Source: Alphaproteobacteria bacterium
GTDB lineage: Bacteria; Pseudomonadota; Alphaproteobacteria; UBA2136; UBA6156
NCBI GenBank assembly: GCA_027485835.1
Contig: JAIXQG010000001.1
Span: forward strand, 381,902-445,901
Reading direction: 5' to 3'
Length of the DNA: 64,000 nt
The stretch's first letter is position 1. Every line of letters begins with the position of its first letter. The notes below the pieces were generated by a model. The model had not been told where the DNA came from, ran no database searches, and was given only the letters and a program-made list of their open reading frames with translations. A program made the position numbers and the translations under genes. This document shows positions 57,686 to 64,000 of this stretch, one piece after another.

Positions 57686-58264
57686 TTATGCGGCAGCAGC
57701 GAGTTTGCCAGAAGACCAACGTTGGGCAAGCGACGCGATGCGCGCGCCGAAGGCACGGGCTGCGGCGCGGTCATCTTGTGGCGGAGTTTGGTCGGCGGGA
57801 GCGTTTTCGGAACGCGTCATCAGGCCCAGCCAGCTGCCCAAACGGTTAATGTTTTCGCCTTGCTCGTTCTTGCTATCTGGCAGCAAGCCCGTGCCGGCCC
57901 ACAGCATACCGTGCTGGGCGGCAAACGCCGAGAGGTCGGTCAAGGTGTTAAATTTATCGCCGCTCAAGCTGCCGGAATTGGTAAAGCCAGCGGCTAATTT
58001 GCCCGACCATTCCTGTGCGGTCCAAATCTTGACGGTCTCTTCCATAAACTTTTTGAAGCCTGCGCTGACGCTGCCCATGTAGGTGGGGCATCCGAAGATA
58101 ATGGCATCGGCGGCGGCAAGGTCGTTCCAGAGGCGGTCGACCGGGTTTTCTACATTGTGGACGATGACGTTCGCGCCAGCAGCTTCGGCGCCTTTGGCGA
58201 CTTCCAGCGCCACAGCCTCGGTATGGTGGTAGCCGCTGTGGTAAGTAATAACGATGTTGGCCAT
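57686..58264 (-). CDS. Flavodoxin-family/WrbA-like NAD(P)H:quinone oxidoreductase
   Basis: 192 residues. ANIVITYHSGYHHTEAVALEVAKGAEAAGANV (phosphate-binding loop about 7-14), ADAIIFGCPTYMGSVSAGFKKFMEET (FMN loop, GCPTYMGS), and FTNSGSLSGDKFNTLTDLSAFAAQHGMLWAGTG (GSLSGDK in place of the usual WrbA 'GGQE'). Two-electron reduction of quinones is likely. Not the same subfamily as its neighbour. Confidence 0.85.
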   Translation of the reverse strand: MANIVITYHSGYHHTEAVALEVAKGAEAAGANVIVHNVENPVDRLWNDLAAADAIIFGCPTYMGSVSAGFKKFMEETVKIWTAQEWSGKLAAGFTNSGSLSGDKFNTLTDLSAFAAQHGMLWAGTGLLPDSKNEQGENINRLGSWLGLMTRSENAPADQTPPQDDRAAARAFGARIASLAQRWSSGKLAAAA

Positions 58265-58288
58265 TTCAGGTTCTTTCTCTGATAATTT

Positions 58289-59758
58289 TTAAGCGACAAA
58301 CGGCGGTTGGGTCACACCGGCAAGTTGCTCCCATGCATGGGCAACTTGTAGGATGATTTGTTCGTTCCAGCGCGGGCCGATGATTTGCAGGCCGACGGGC
58401 AGGCGCACGCCTGAATCTTCTACCGTGCCCGCATTGATGGAGAGGCCCGGCAGGCCTGCCAACGAGGTGGGAATGGTGAAGGCATCGCCGAGGTACATGG
58501 CGATGGGGTCGGCACTGTTGGTGCCGATTTTGTAGGCGGCGGTGGGAGCTGTGGGTGCGAAGATCACGTCCACGTCTTCAAACGCCTTGTCGAAGTCTTG
58601 CGAGATGAGCGTGCGGGTTTGCATGGCCTTGGTATAGAAGGCGTCGTAGTAGCCGCTGCTGAGGGCGTAGTTACCGATCATGATGCGGCGCTTTACCTCG
58701 GCACCAAAACCAGCGCTGCGACTGTTGAGGTAGGTTTCCACCAGGTTCTTGCCCTCGACACGGACGCCGTAGCGGATGCCGTCGTAGCGCGCCAGGTTGG
58801 AGGCGGCTTCGGCCGGAGCCACAATATAGTAAGCGGCAGGCGCGTACTGGGTGTGCGGTAAGCTGATTTGTTTGATGATAGCCCCCTCGCCTTCGAACTG
58901 GCGGGTGGCGTTTTCGATAATCTCGCGGATTTTGGGGTCCAGCCCTTCAATGAAGTATTCCTTCGGAAGGCCGATGCGCAGGCCTTTGAGGCTGAGTTTG
59001 CCCAAGCTTTCGCGCCATGCCGGTACGGCTTGCGGGCTGCTGGTGCTGTCCTTCGGGTCGTGACCGGAGATGACTTCCATCAGCAGCGCGGCGTCTTCCA
59101 CCGTGCGGGTAAGGAAACCGGCTTGATCGAGGGAGCTTGCAAATGCGACCATACCCCAGCGTGAGCAACGGCCGTAGGTGGGCTTGATGCCAACGAGGCC
59201 CGTAAAGGCGGCGGGTTGGCGGATGGAGCCGCCGGTATCGGACCCCGTGGCGGCGTAGCACTGGTAGTCGGCCACCGCGGCGGCGGAGCCGGAGCTAGAG
59301 CCACCGGGTACGCGGGAGTCATCCCAAGGGTTGCGACTGGGGCCGTAGCCGGAGTTTTCTCCGCTACCGCCCATGGCGAATTCGTCCATGTTCAGCTTGC
59401 CGAGGTTGATGGCGCCGGCGTTCCAGAGCTTTTGCGTAACCGTGCTTTCGTACGCCGGTACGAAGTTATCGAGGAACTTGCTGGCGGCGGTGGTGCGCAC
59501 ACCGTTGGTGCAGAAGAGGTCTTTGATACCCAGCGGCAGGCCGGTGAGCGTTGCGACTTCGCCCTTGGCGATGGCGGCGTCGGCGGCCTTGGCGGCGCTG
59601 AGTGCGCCTTCGGTGTTGACCGTGAGGTAGGTGTTGAGGTGCTTGCGGGACTCGATACGGCTGAGGTGAGCTTGGGTCAGCTCGACAGACGAAACTTCCT
59701 TACTGTGGAGTTTGGAAAGGGCCTCGGTGGCGGTGAGAGTGAGAAGGTCCTGGCTCAT
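58289..59758 (-). CDS. gatA: Aspartyl/glutamyl-tRNA amidotransferase subunit A
   Basis: 489 residues, amidase-signature enzyme generating ammonia from glutamine. Catalytic triad: Lys in GLPLGIKDLFCTNG (near residue 79), cis-Ser and nucleophile Ser in GGSSSGSAAAVADYQCYAATGSDTGGSIRQPAAFTG (near 153-180). VPAWRESLGKLSLKGLRIGLPKEYF and DVIFAPTAPTAAYKIG also match. It starts 6 bases before the Nudix gene's stop region. Confidence 0.97.
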   Translation of the reverse strand: MSQDLLTLTATEALSKLHSKEVSSVELTQAHLSRIESRKHLNTYLTVNTEGALSAAKAADAAIAKGEVATLTGLPLGIKDLFCTNGVRTTAASKFLDNFVPAYESTVTQKLWNAGAINLGKLNMDEFAMGGSGENSGYGPSRNPWDDSRVPGGSSSGSAAAVADYQCYAATGSDTGGSIRQPAAFTGLVGIKPTYGRCSRWGMVAFASSLDQAGFLTRTVEDAALLMEVISGHDPKDSTSSPQAVPAWRESLGKLSLKGLRIGLPKEYFIEGLDPKIREIIENATRQFEGEGAIIKQISLPHTQYAPAAYYIVAPAEAASNLARYDGIRYGVRVEGKNLVETYLNSRSAGFGAEVKRRIMIGNYALSSGYYDAFYTKAMQTRTLISQDFDKAFEDVDVIFAPTAPTAAYKIGTNSADPIAMYLGDAFTIPTSLAGLPGLSINAGTVEDSGVRLPVGLQIIGPRWNEQIILQVAHAWEQLAGVTQPPFVA

Positions 59759-59764
59759 GGTCTT

Positions 59765-60325
59765 TTAGGCTTTCGGTTGTAACTTGGTTTTGAATTCTTG
59801 GGCTTTGGCGGGGTTGAAGGCGGAGTAGACGGCGTCTTTCAGCTCTGGCTCGTAAAAGCGGGCGTCGCTGACAATGTTCTGCAGAAAGCTATCGGCGTCG
59901 GTGGAAAGAATCGTGATTTTCTCGCCGCCATCCAGCGTTTGCTCGGCCACCTTGCGGCAGTTGCGGGCGATGAAGTAGTGAATCGTCCACTCGATTTTGC
60001 CACGGAACGGGTTGCTGACGAGCAGTTCCCAGTCGTCCGATACAAATCCGGTTTCTTCCAGAAGTTCGCGCTTGGCGGCTTCCAGTGGCTCTTCGCCGTC
60101 TTCCATGCGGCCACCGAACAGGCTGAGGTATGGGCCTTTGTTCGGTTGCTCCTGCTCGGCATAAAATACCGCGTCGCCTTGAGTGGGGATGACCACGACG
60201 GTGTCTGGCCGTTTCAGGCATTCGAAGGTTTTGGTACTGCCGTCGTACATGGTTTGCAGCCATTGGTAGACGTCAAAAATCTCGCCTTTGAAGACGCATT
60301 GCGCGTGGGCGGGAATTTTGCTCAT
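59765..60325 (-). CDS. Nudix hydrolase (ADP-ribose pyrophosphatase-like)
   Basis: 186 residues with a canonical Nudix box at 72-94 (GRMEDGEEPLEAAKRELLEETGF). N-terminal KGEIFDVYQWLQTMYDGSTKTFECLKRPDTVVVIPT resembles ADP-ribose/sugar-nucleotide pyrophosphatases. Lies between gatC and gatA, an unusual insert in that operon. Confidence 0.88.
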   Translation of the reverse strand: MSKIPAHAQCVFKGEIFDVYQWLQTMYDGSTKTFECLKRPDTVVVIPTQGDAVFYAEQEQPNKGPYLSLFGGRMEDGEEPLEAAKRELLEETGFVSDDWELLVSNPFRGKIEWTIHYFIARNCRKVAEQTLDGGEKITILSTDADSFLQNIVSDARFYEPELKDAVYSAFNPAKAQEFKTKLQPKA

Positions 60326-60344
60326 ATTTTTACGAAATATCCGA

Positions 60345-60647
60345 CTATTCGACGATTTTCGGCACGACGAAGAAGCCGAGTTCGGATTTCGGGGCGTTGG
60401 CCAGCAGTTCGTCGCGGCGGGCGGTGGGGTTGGCCGGAATAACGGCTACGTCGGCACGCTCGGGGCTGGTGCTGATGTTGGCGGTGGTGGTCAATGGCGG
60501 CACGCCTTTGGTATCGAGGCTTTGAATTTGGCCGACGAATTGCAGAATGTTTTCAAACTCGCTGGCAAAGGCGGGAATTTGCTCGGCATTGAATTTGAGG
60601 CGCGAGAGGGTCGCTAATTTCTCAATATCTTTTGTTTCCAGTGTCAT
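60345..60647 (-). CDS. gatC: Aspartyl/glutamyl-tRNA amidotransferase subunit C
   Basis: 100 residues from ATG 60647 (GGGGAG upstream). DIEKLATLSRLKFNAEQIPAFASEFENILQFVGQIQSLDTKGVPP and the C-terminal ANPTARRDELLANAPKSELGFFVVPKIVE match the small stabilising subunit. First gene of the gat operon, divergent from ruvX. Confidence 0.94.
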   Translation of the reverse strand: MTLETKDIEKLATLSRLKFNAEQIPAFASEFENILQFVGQIQSLDTKGVPPLTTTANISTSPERADVAVIPANPTARRDELLANAPKSELGFFVVPKIVE

Positions 60648-60720
60648 GGATGTACTCCCCTCGTTCTTGAATAACGTGTAATTGCTTGACAACAAGCGGT
60701 ATGCACCTTAACCCCAGAGC
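60648..60720. promoter_or_regulatory. Divergent gatC / ruvX promoter region
   Basis: 73 bases. TTGACA near 60686 could be the -35 of ruvX, but no good -10 at 17 bases (TTAACC) is evident. Confidence 0.35.
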
Positions 60721-61197
60721 ATGGTAACACGCAACCCCCAAGACTTTGTAAAAGCCCTGCCCACCAGCGGAAAACTGCTGGCTTTGGACATGGGTGGCAA
60801 GCGCGTGGGTGTGGCCACGTGCGACAGTGGCCGCCGTTTGGCTACGGTGCGCGGGCTCTGGCCGCGCCCGTGGGGCGAGCTAAAGGTTAAGATACTGGGG
60901 GAAAAGACCGCCGGTTGTGGTGGTGTTGTGCTCGGGTTTCCGCTCAACATGGATGGCAGTGTTGGCCCTACTGCGACGGCCGTGACCAGTGTGGCCGACC
61001 TGATTGAGAAGGAACTAGGCCTGCCGGTATTGTTGTGGGACGAGCGCCTGACCAGCCGCCAGGTGGAAAGCGCCTACTTTGAACAGCGCCAAGGCCGCCA
61101 GACCCGCAACAGCAAGAAAGACAGCGTAGGCCAGATTGACGCCGGTGCGGCAGCGGTGATTTTGCAGGGTGTGCTCGACGCGTTGCAGCGCGATTAA
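60721..61197 (+). CDS. ruvX: RuvX/YqgF-family Holliday-junction resolvase-like nuclease
   Basis: 158 residues. LLALDMGGKRVGVATCDSGRRLATVRGLWPRPWGELKVKI (about 20-59; metal Asp in LDMG), VLGFPLNMDGSVGPTATAV and VLLWDERLTSRQVESAY match YqgF. In E. coli the family trims pre-16S rRNA 5' ends. Divergent arrangement with gatC is typical of Alphaproteobacteria. Confidence 0.9.
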   Translation: MVTRNPQDFVKALPTSGKLLALDMGGKRVGVATCDSGRRLATVRGLWPRPWGELKVKILGEKTAGCGGVVLGFPLNMDGSVGPTATAVTSVADLIEKELGLPVLLWDERLTSRQVESAYFEQRQGRQTRNSKKDSVGQIDAGAAAVILQGVLDALQRD

Positions 61198-61256
61198 CGC
61201 AGTCAAAACGCTATTTTCTTTTACAGCTCCCGCTGCGTTTGGCAGTATGGCCGCCG

Positions 61257-62606
61257 ATGACACATTCTCATATTACCATCTGGTGGCTGCGGCAAGACCT
61301 GCGGCTGAGCGATAACCCCGCACTGGTATGGGCCGCACAGCGCGGCAAGGTGCTGCCGGTGTATATTCATGACCGTACACGTGGGCGGTTGGCCGGAGGG
61401 GCGACCAAATGGTGGTTGCAGCAAAGTTTAGCCGCTTTGGGAAAACAGATTCCGCTTGTTATCAAGAGTGGCGAGACCGCCAAGGTACTGCATGACCTGA
61501 TTGCCGAGACCGGCGCCGATGGGGTGTGCTGGAACCGTTGCTATGAACCTTGGGCCGTGAACTCGGACAAGGATTTGAAGAGCCTGCTGCGCGAAAATGC
61601 CAAGGTAGAGGTAGAGAGTTTTAACGGTGCGTTGCTGCTGGAACCGTGGGAAGTGAAAAATGGCAGCGGGACGGAATTCAAGGTATTCACGCCGTTTTGG
61701 AAAACCTGTGTGGGGTTGTTGGAAGCACGTGGTGTAATCCCCTACCCTCCGCCACAGGTTACGTGGCATGAAGGTGTTGCCAGCGACAGCGTGACGTTTT
61801 ACCCGAGCCGGAACGAACCGGATTGGGCGGCGGGCTGGGATAAACTCTGGCAGCCGGGTGAAGACGGTGCCCATAAGACCTTGCAGCACTTTTTAGCCAA
61901 TGGATTGCAGCATTATGCGAATGGCCGCGACCTGCCCGCCAAACCTTACACCAGCAAGCTGAGCCCGCATTTGCACTTTGGTGAGATTTCTCCGCGGCAG
62001 ATATGGGTGGAAGCCAAAAAACATGCCGGCGCCAATTGCGATAAGTTTTTGAGCGAGGTGGGTTGGCGCGAGTTTTGCCACCAATTGCTGTACCACTACC
62101 CGACCATGGTTGAGCAAAACTGGAAGCAGAACTTTGACGCTTACCCGTGGCGCAAACTGGAAGGCAAAGCGGCCGCCGACTTTGAGGCATGGACCAAGGG
62201 CAAAACGGGTTACCCGCTGGTAGATGCCGGTATGCGCGAGCTATGGCACACCGGCTGGATGCACAACCGCGTCCGGATGGTAACCGCGAGCTTTTTGATA
62301 AAGCACCTGCGGATTGACTGGCGCGAGGGTGAAAAATGGTTTTGGGACACGTTGGTGGATGCCGACCAAGCCAACAACGCCTGCGGCTGGCAGTGGGTGG
62401 CGGGTAGCGGTGCCGATGCGGCGCCGTACTTCCGGATTTTCAACCCGACCAGCCAGGCTGAAAAATTTGACCCGCAAGACTCCTACATTAAAAAATGGGT
62501 GCCCGAGTATGGCACCAGCCTTTACCCAAAGCCGATTGTAGACCATGAGGCGGCGCGCAAAGCCGCGATGGACGGGTATGAGATGGTAAAGGGCGAGAGC
62601 GCTTAA
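61257..62606 (+). CDS. phrB: Deoxyribodipyrimidine photolyase
   Basis: 449 residues from ATG 61257 (an upstream TTG is possible). Antenna domain with IWWLRQDLRLSDNPALVWAAQRGKVLPVYIHD at the start. FAD-binding domain: KPYTSKLSPHLHFGEISPRQIW, VGWREFCHQLLYHYPTMVEQNWKQNFDAYPWRK, TGYPLVDAGMRELWHTGWMHNRVRMVTASFLIKHLRIDWREGEKWFWDTLVDADQANNACGWQWVAGSGADAAPYFRIFNPTSQAEKFD are class I CPD photolyase. Repairs UV dimers with blue light. Confidence 0.95.
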   Translation: MTHSHITIWWLRQDLRLSDNPALVWAAQRGKVLPVYIHDRTRGRLAGGATKWWLQQSLAALGKQIPLVIKSGETAKVLHDLIAETGADGVCWNRCYEPWAVNSDKDLKSLLRENAKVEVESFNGALLLEPWEVKNGSGTEFKVFTPFWKTCVGLLEARGVIPYPPPQVTWHEGVASDSVTFYPSRNEPDWAAGWDKLWQPGEDGAHKTLQHFLANGLQHYANGRDLPAKPYTSKLSPHLHFGEISPRQIWVEAKKHAGANCDKFLSEVGWREFCHQLLYHYPTMVEQNWKQNFDAYPWRKLEGKAAADFEAWTKGKTGYPLVDAGMRELWHTGWMHNRVRMVTASFLIKHLRIDWREGEKWFWDTLVDADQANNACGWQWVAGSGADAAPYFRIFNPTSQAEKFDPQDSYIKKWVPEYGTSLYPKPIVDHEAARKAAMDGYEMVKGESA

Positions 62607-62611
62607 TACAA

Positions 62612-62642
62612 AAAGCCGCCGGATATACCGGCGGCTTTGCTT
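62612..62642 (+). terminator. Strong bidirectional terminator after photolyase
   Basis: AAAGCCGCCGG-ATATA-CCGGCGGCTTT, perfect 11-bp stem; serves photolyase and the convergent Nudix-like gene ending at 62648. Confidence 0.85.
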
Positions 62643-62647
62643 CGTGT

Positions 62648-63553
62648 TTACAGGTTGCCGTGGTGGGCGGCATCCTCGCGGCCGTCCTGCCAATGCTGAC
62701 GGATTTCCGCATCATTTGGGAGAGGATGCCGCAGTAGCTGGGTGAGGCCCTGCTCCTGATATTCCATATTCAGCATGACAGGCGCGATGATGTCGCCGTA
62801 CAGCGCCTTATACTTTTCCCGCAGCGACGGGATGTTACCGTAGCCGCCGCAGTAATAGTCGATGATGGCGGGATGGATGTGCATCTTCTGCCACTCCAAG
62901 GCCAGCATCTCCATGTCTGGCTGAACCGCGGGCCCGGATGTCTCAATCATCAGATTGCCAAGGGCAAGCGACTTTTGAAGAGCATACTGGCAACTTTTAC
63001 GGATCAGCCTATGACCAACCAGAAGGTTACTGGTGGGTTCGTAACGTGGACGAAGAAACTCTGGGTAGACATTCCTTTCCAGAGGCTCTTGCTGCACGGG
63101 TAGCGTTCTTGATGCGACACGCAAGACCGTGCGCAGCTTGAAAGGAAGACCTACTTCCGGCTCTTCGGTCGGCATATCGTCGTTTTCCCTCTGCCATTTG
63201 TCATTCAGGCTGGCGAACGTGATGATGCGTTTGTGAATGATGCGTACGTCGCGCCCTTCACCGCACTCTTCGGCCCCCTCGTTCAGCATTGCTGCTTGAA
63301 GGGTTTCGCCTTTTTCCACACCACCGCCCCAGTAGCTGAGGAGGTTGCTGATGGTGTCTATGCCCACACAAATGTGGTCGGCAGACACACCCTCGATATC
63401 CGGAGAATCGAGAGCATGTGCGTTGATTTGCATCGGGATGATGAATCCATCCTTCGCAATAGTGTATTTTCTCACCCCATTTGGGGCGAATTTATCGGGG
63501 GCGATGTAGTAGATTCCATCAGCCCCTTTAATGAAGACTTCGGTCCGTTGCAT
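62648..63553 (-). CDS. Nudix-like protein with degenerate box and C-terminal extension
   Basis: 301 residues. Residues 60-100 carry the Nudix layout: WGGGVEKGETLQAAMLNEGAEECGEG, in which the consensus Arg of REUxEE is Asn (NEGAEE) while the two catalytic Glu and the loop Gly/Glu remain. About 190 residues follow with no family I recognise (YPEFLRPRYEPTSNLLVGHRLIRKS, HIHPAIIDYYCGGYGNIPSLREKYKALYGDIIAP). Possible altered hydrolase or binding protein. Start supported by GTGAGG. Confidence 0.65.
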   Translation of the reverse strand: MQRTEVFIKGADGIYYIAPDKFAPNGVRKYTIAKDGFIIPMQINAHALDSPDIEGVSADHICVGIDTISNLLSYWGGGVEKGETLQAAMLNEGAEECGEGRDVRIIHKRIITFASLNDKWQRENDDMPTEEPEVGLPFKLRTVLRVASRTLPVQQEPLERNVYPEFLRPRYEPTSNLLVGHRLIRKSCQYALQKSLALGNLMIETSGPAVQPDMEMLALEWQKMHIHPAIIDYYCGGYGNIPSLREKYKALYGDIIAPVMLNMEYQEQGLTQLLRHPLPNDAEIRQHWQDGREDAAHHGNL

Positions 63554-63655
63554 GGCAACCTCACGTTCAAGAGGGCAGATGATACTTCCAGCTTTCCCTT
63601 ACTCCGGTATCGCTTTGCACGCAAGCTCTGCATACACAACGTAGCGAGGCGGTAC

Positions 63656-63688
63656 AAAAAGAACGCCGCCAGATTGAATCTGGCGGCG
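63656..63688 (-). terminator. Terminator after the partial gene
   Basis: CGCCGCCAGATT-G-AATCTGGCGGCG (63664-63688; effective 11-bp stem) followed on the minus strand by TTCTTTTTG. Confidence 0.85.
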
Positions 63689-63704
63689 GGATTTAACGTG
63701 TTGC

Positions 63705-64000
63705 TTAGGCGCGGACAAGCCGCAGCCGAGGTTGAGCCGACTGTGCGGCACGGATAGGACCGACCTCGGCTTCGATAAAGGCGTCGGAAAAGCCTTGAAT
63801 GCGAAACTGGTCTTCGAGAGTGCCGAAGGGTGCTTCCTTCAGCTTGGCCGGAAGACGGGGCCATGACCCCTTGCCTGCGTAAGCTTTAATTGCCCCTTTC
63901 GTGCTGTGACGAATCTCGGTACCAGCTTCAAGTTTTTCCAGATCGGTTTGCGGAACAAACCGGGGGGCGAGAAAGCCCTCATCTCCTGCAAACACAGGCC
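63705..64000 (-). CDS. Hypothetical protein, 5' end cut by the window edge
   Basis: At least 98 codons; the frame stays open to the last base, so the true start probably lies outside (a GTG at 63995 is the only internal candidate). Basic and soluble: DLEKLEAGTEIRHSTKGAIKAYAGKGSWPRLPAKLKEAPFGTLEDQFRIQGFSDAFIEAEVGPIRAAQ. No family recognised. It has its own terminator. Confidence 0.55.
   Translation of the reverse strand, partial: PVFAGDEGFLAPRFVPQTDLEKLEAGTEIRHSTKGAIKAYAGKGSWPRLPAKLKEAPFGTLEDQFRIQGFSDAFIEAEVGPIRAAQSAQPRLRLVRA

Larger units (their letters stand above)
2559..60762 (-). repeat. Dispersed strand-biased GGGCAGGG (KOPS-type) motifs
   Basis: On the minus strand I count 19 copies of GGGCAGGG (plus-strand CCCTGCCC), starting near 2560, 3812, 11143, 13708, 15907, 18855, 23819, 27095, 29965, 33879, 34765, 36369, 37565, 39067, 50166, 51240, 54181, 57567, 60755; twelve are the longer GGGCAGGGG. 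They lie in genes of both directions and between genes. I found a single reverse copy at 54226. GGGNAGGG is the FtsK-orienting polar sequence of E. coli. Confidence 0.75.

Noticed and set aside
1..64000. CRISPR arrays, transposases, integrases, att sites
   Set aside because: No regularly spaced direct repeats, no DDE/serine/tyrosine recombinase signatures and no terminal inverted repeats were noticed on either strand.

Overview
The window reads as a stretch of an alphaproteobacterial chromosome, gene-dense and moderately GC-rich. Evidence for the class: a 14-gene nuo operon with alphaproteobacterial-length NuoG, followed by birA and RNase J; the frr-uppS-rseP-bamA-skp-lpxD-fabZ-lpxA-lpxI-lpxB block; long-form dCTP deaminase; the maf-rng pair; ruvX divergent from gatC-gatA-gatB; and ZapE. 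I cannot place the order or genus. No rRNA, tRNA, CRISPR array, IS element or prophage was recognised. No gene-free stretch reaches 300 bases.

Layout. (1) 1-23150, minus strand: nuoA to nuoN, then birA and the 5' part of rnj. The nuo operon carries many passenger genes: two MazG-like pyrophosphohydrolases, a Nudix hydrolase, a DUF1937 protein, CutA, a GNAT acetyltransferase, and small exported or lipid-anchored orphans, two of them HdeA-like. (2) 23334-32945, mixed strands: RimK-like ATP-grasp, ZapE, MscS channel, DUF1223 thioredoxin-fold protein, an XRE-HTH/methyltransferase fusion, a GRDP-like protein behind twin palindromic operators, and an O-antigen-ligase-like membrane protein. (3) 32963-44411: RNase G, Maf, Dcd, a two-gene orphan cassette, two GGDEF proteins (one degenerate), lpxB, lpxI, ispH, lpxA, fabZ, lpxD, skp. 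(4) 44471-54094: bamA, rseP, an orphan cassette where cdsA and dxr usually sit, uppS, frr, a short RNase R, an M50-like membrane protein, a 51-residue membrane peptide, nusG and secE. (5) 54311-64000: three tandem orphan paralogues, then gatB-(two flavoproteins)-gatA-(Nudix)-gatC, ruvX, photolyase, a Nudix-like protein and a partial gene.

How they work together: the window holds the respiratory complex I, the core of lipid A and outer-membrane biogenesis (LpxA/B/D/I, FabZ, BamA, Skp, RseP), tRNA amidation (GatCAB), RNA turnover (RNases J, G, R) and an unusually large set of nucleotide-pool sanitising enzymes (four Nudix or Nudix-like proteins counting a degenerate one, two MazG-like, Maf, Dcd, DUF1937).

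Three patterns stand out. First, the octamer 5'-GGGCAGGG-3' (the E. coli KOPS type) occurs about 19 times on the minus strand and, by eye, once on the plus strand; this suggests the replication terminus lies toward position 1. Second, several small plus-strand orphan genes sit in promoter-gene-terminator cassettes that break or flank conserved minus-strand operons, like phage 'morons' on a chromosome. One of them is a run of three diverged paralogues I do not recognise. Third, an XRE-HTH domain is fused to an AT-rich methyltransferase domain, next to a gene preceded by two phased GTCTCT...AGAGAC palindromes whose relative also covers the ribosome-binding site of a diguanylate cyclase gene.
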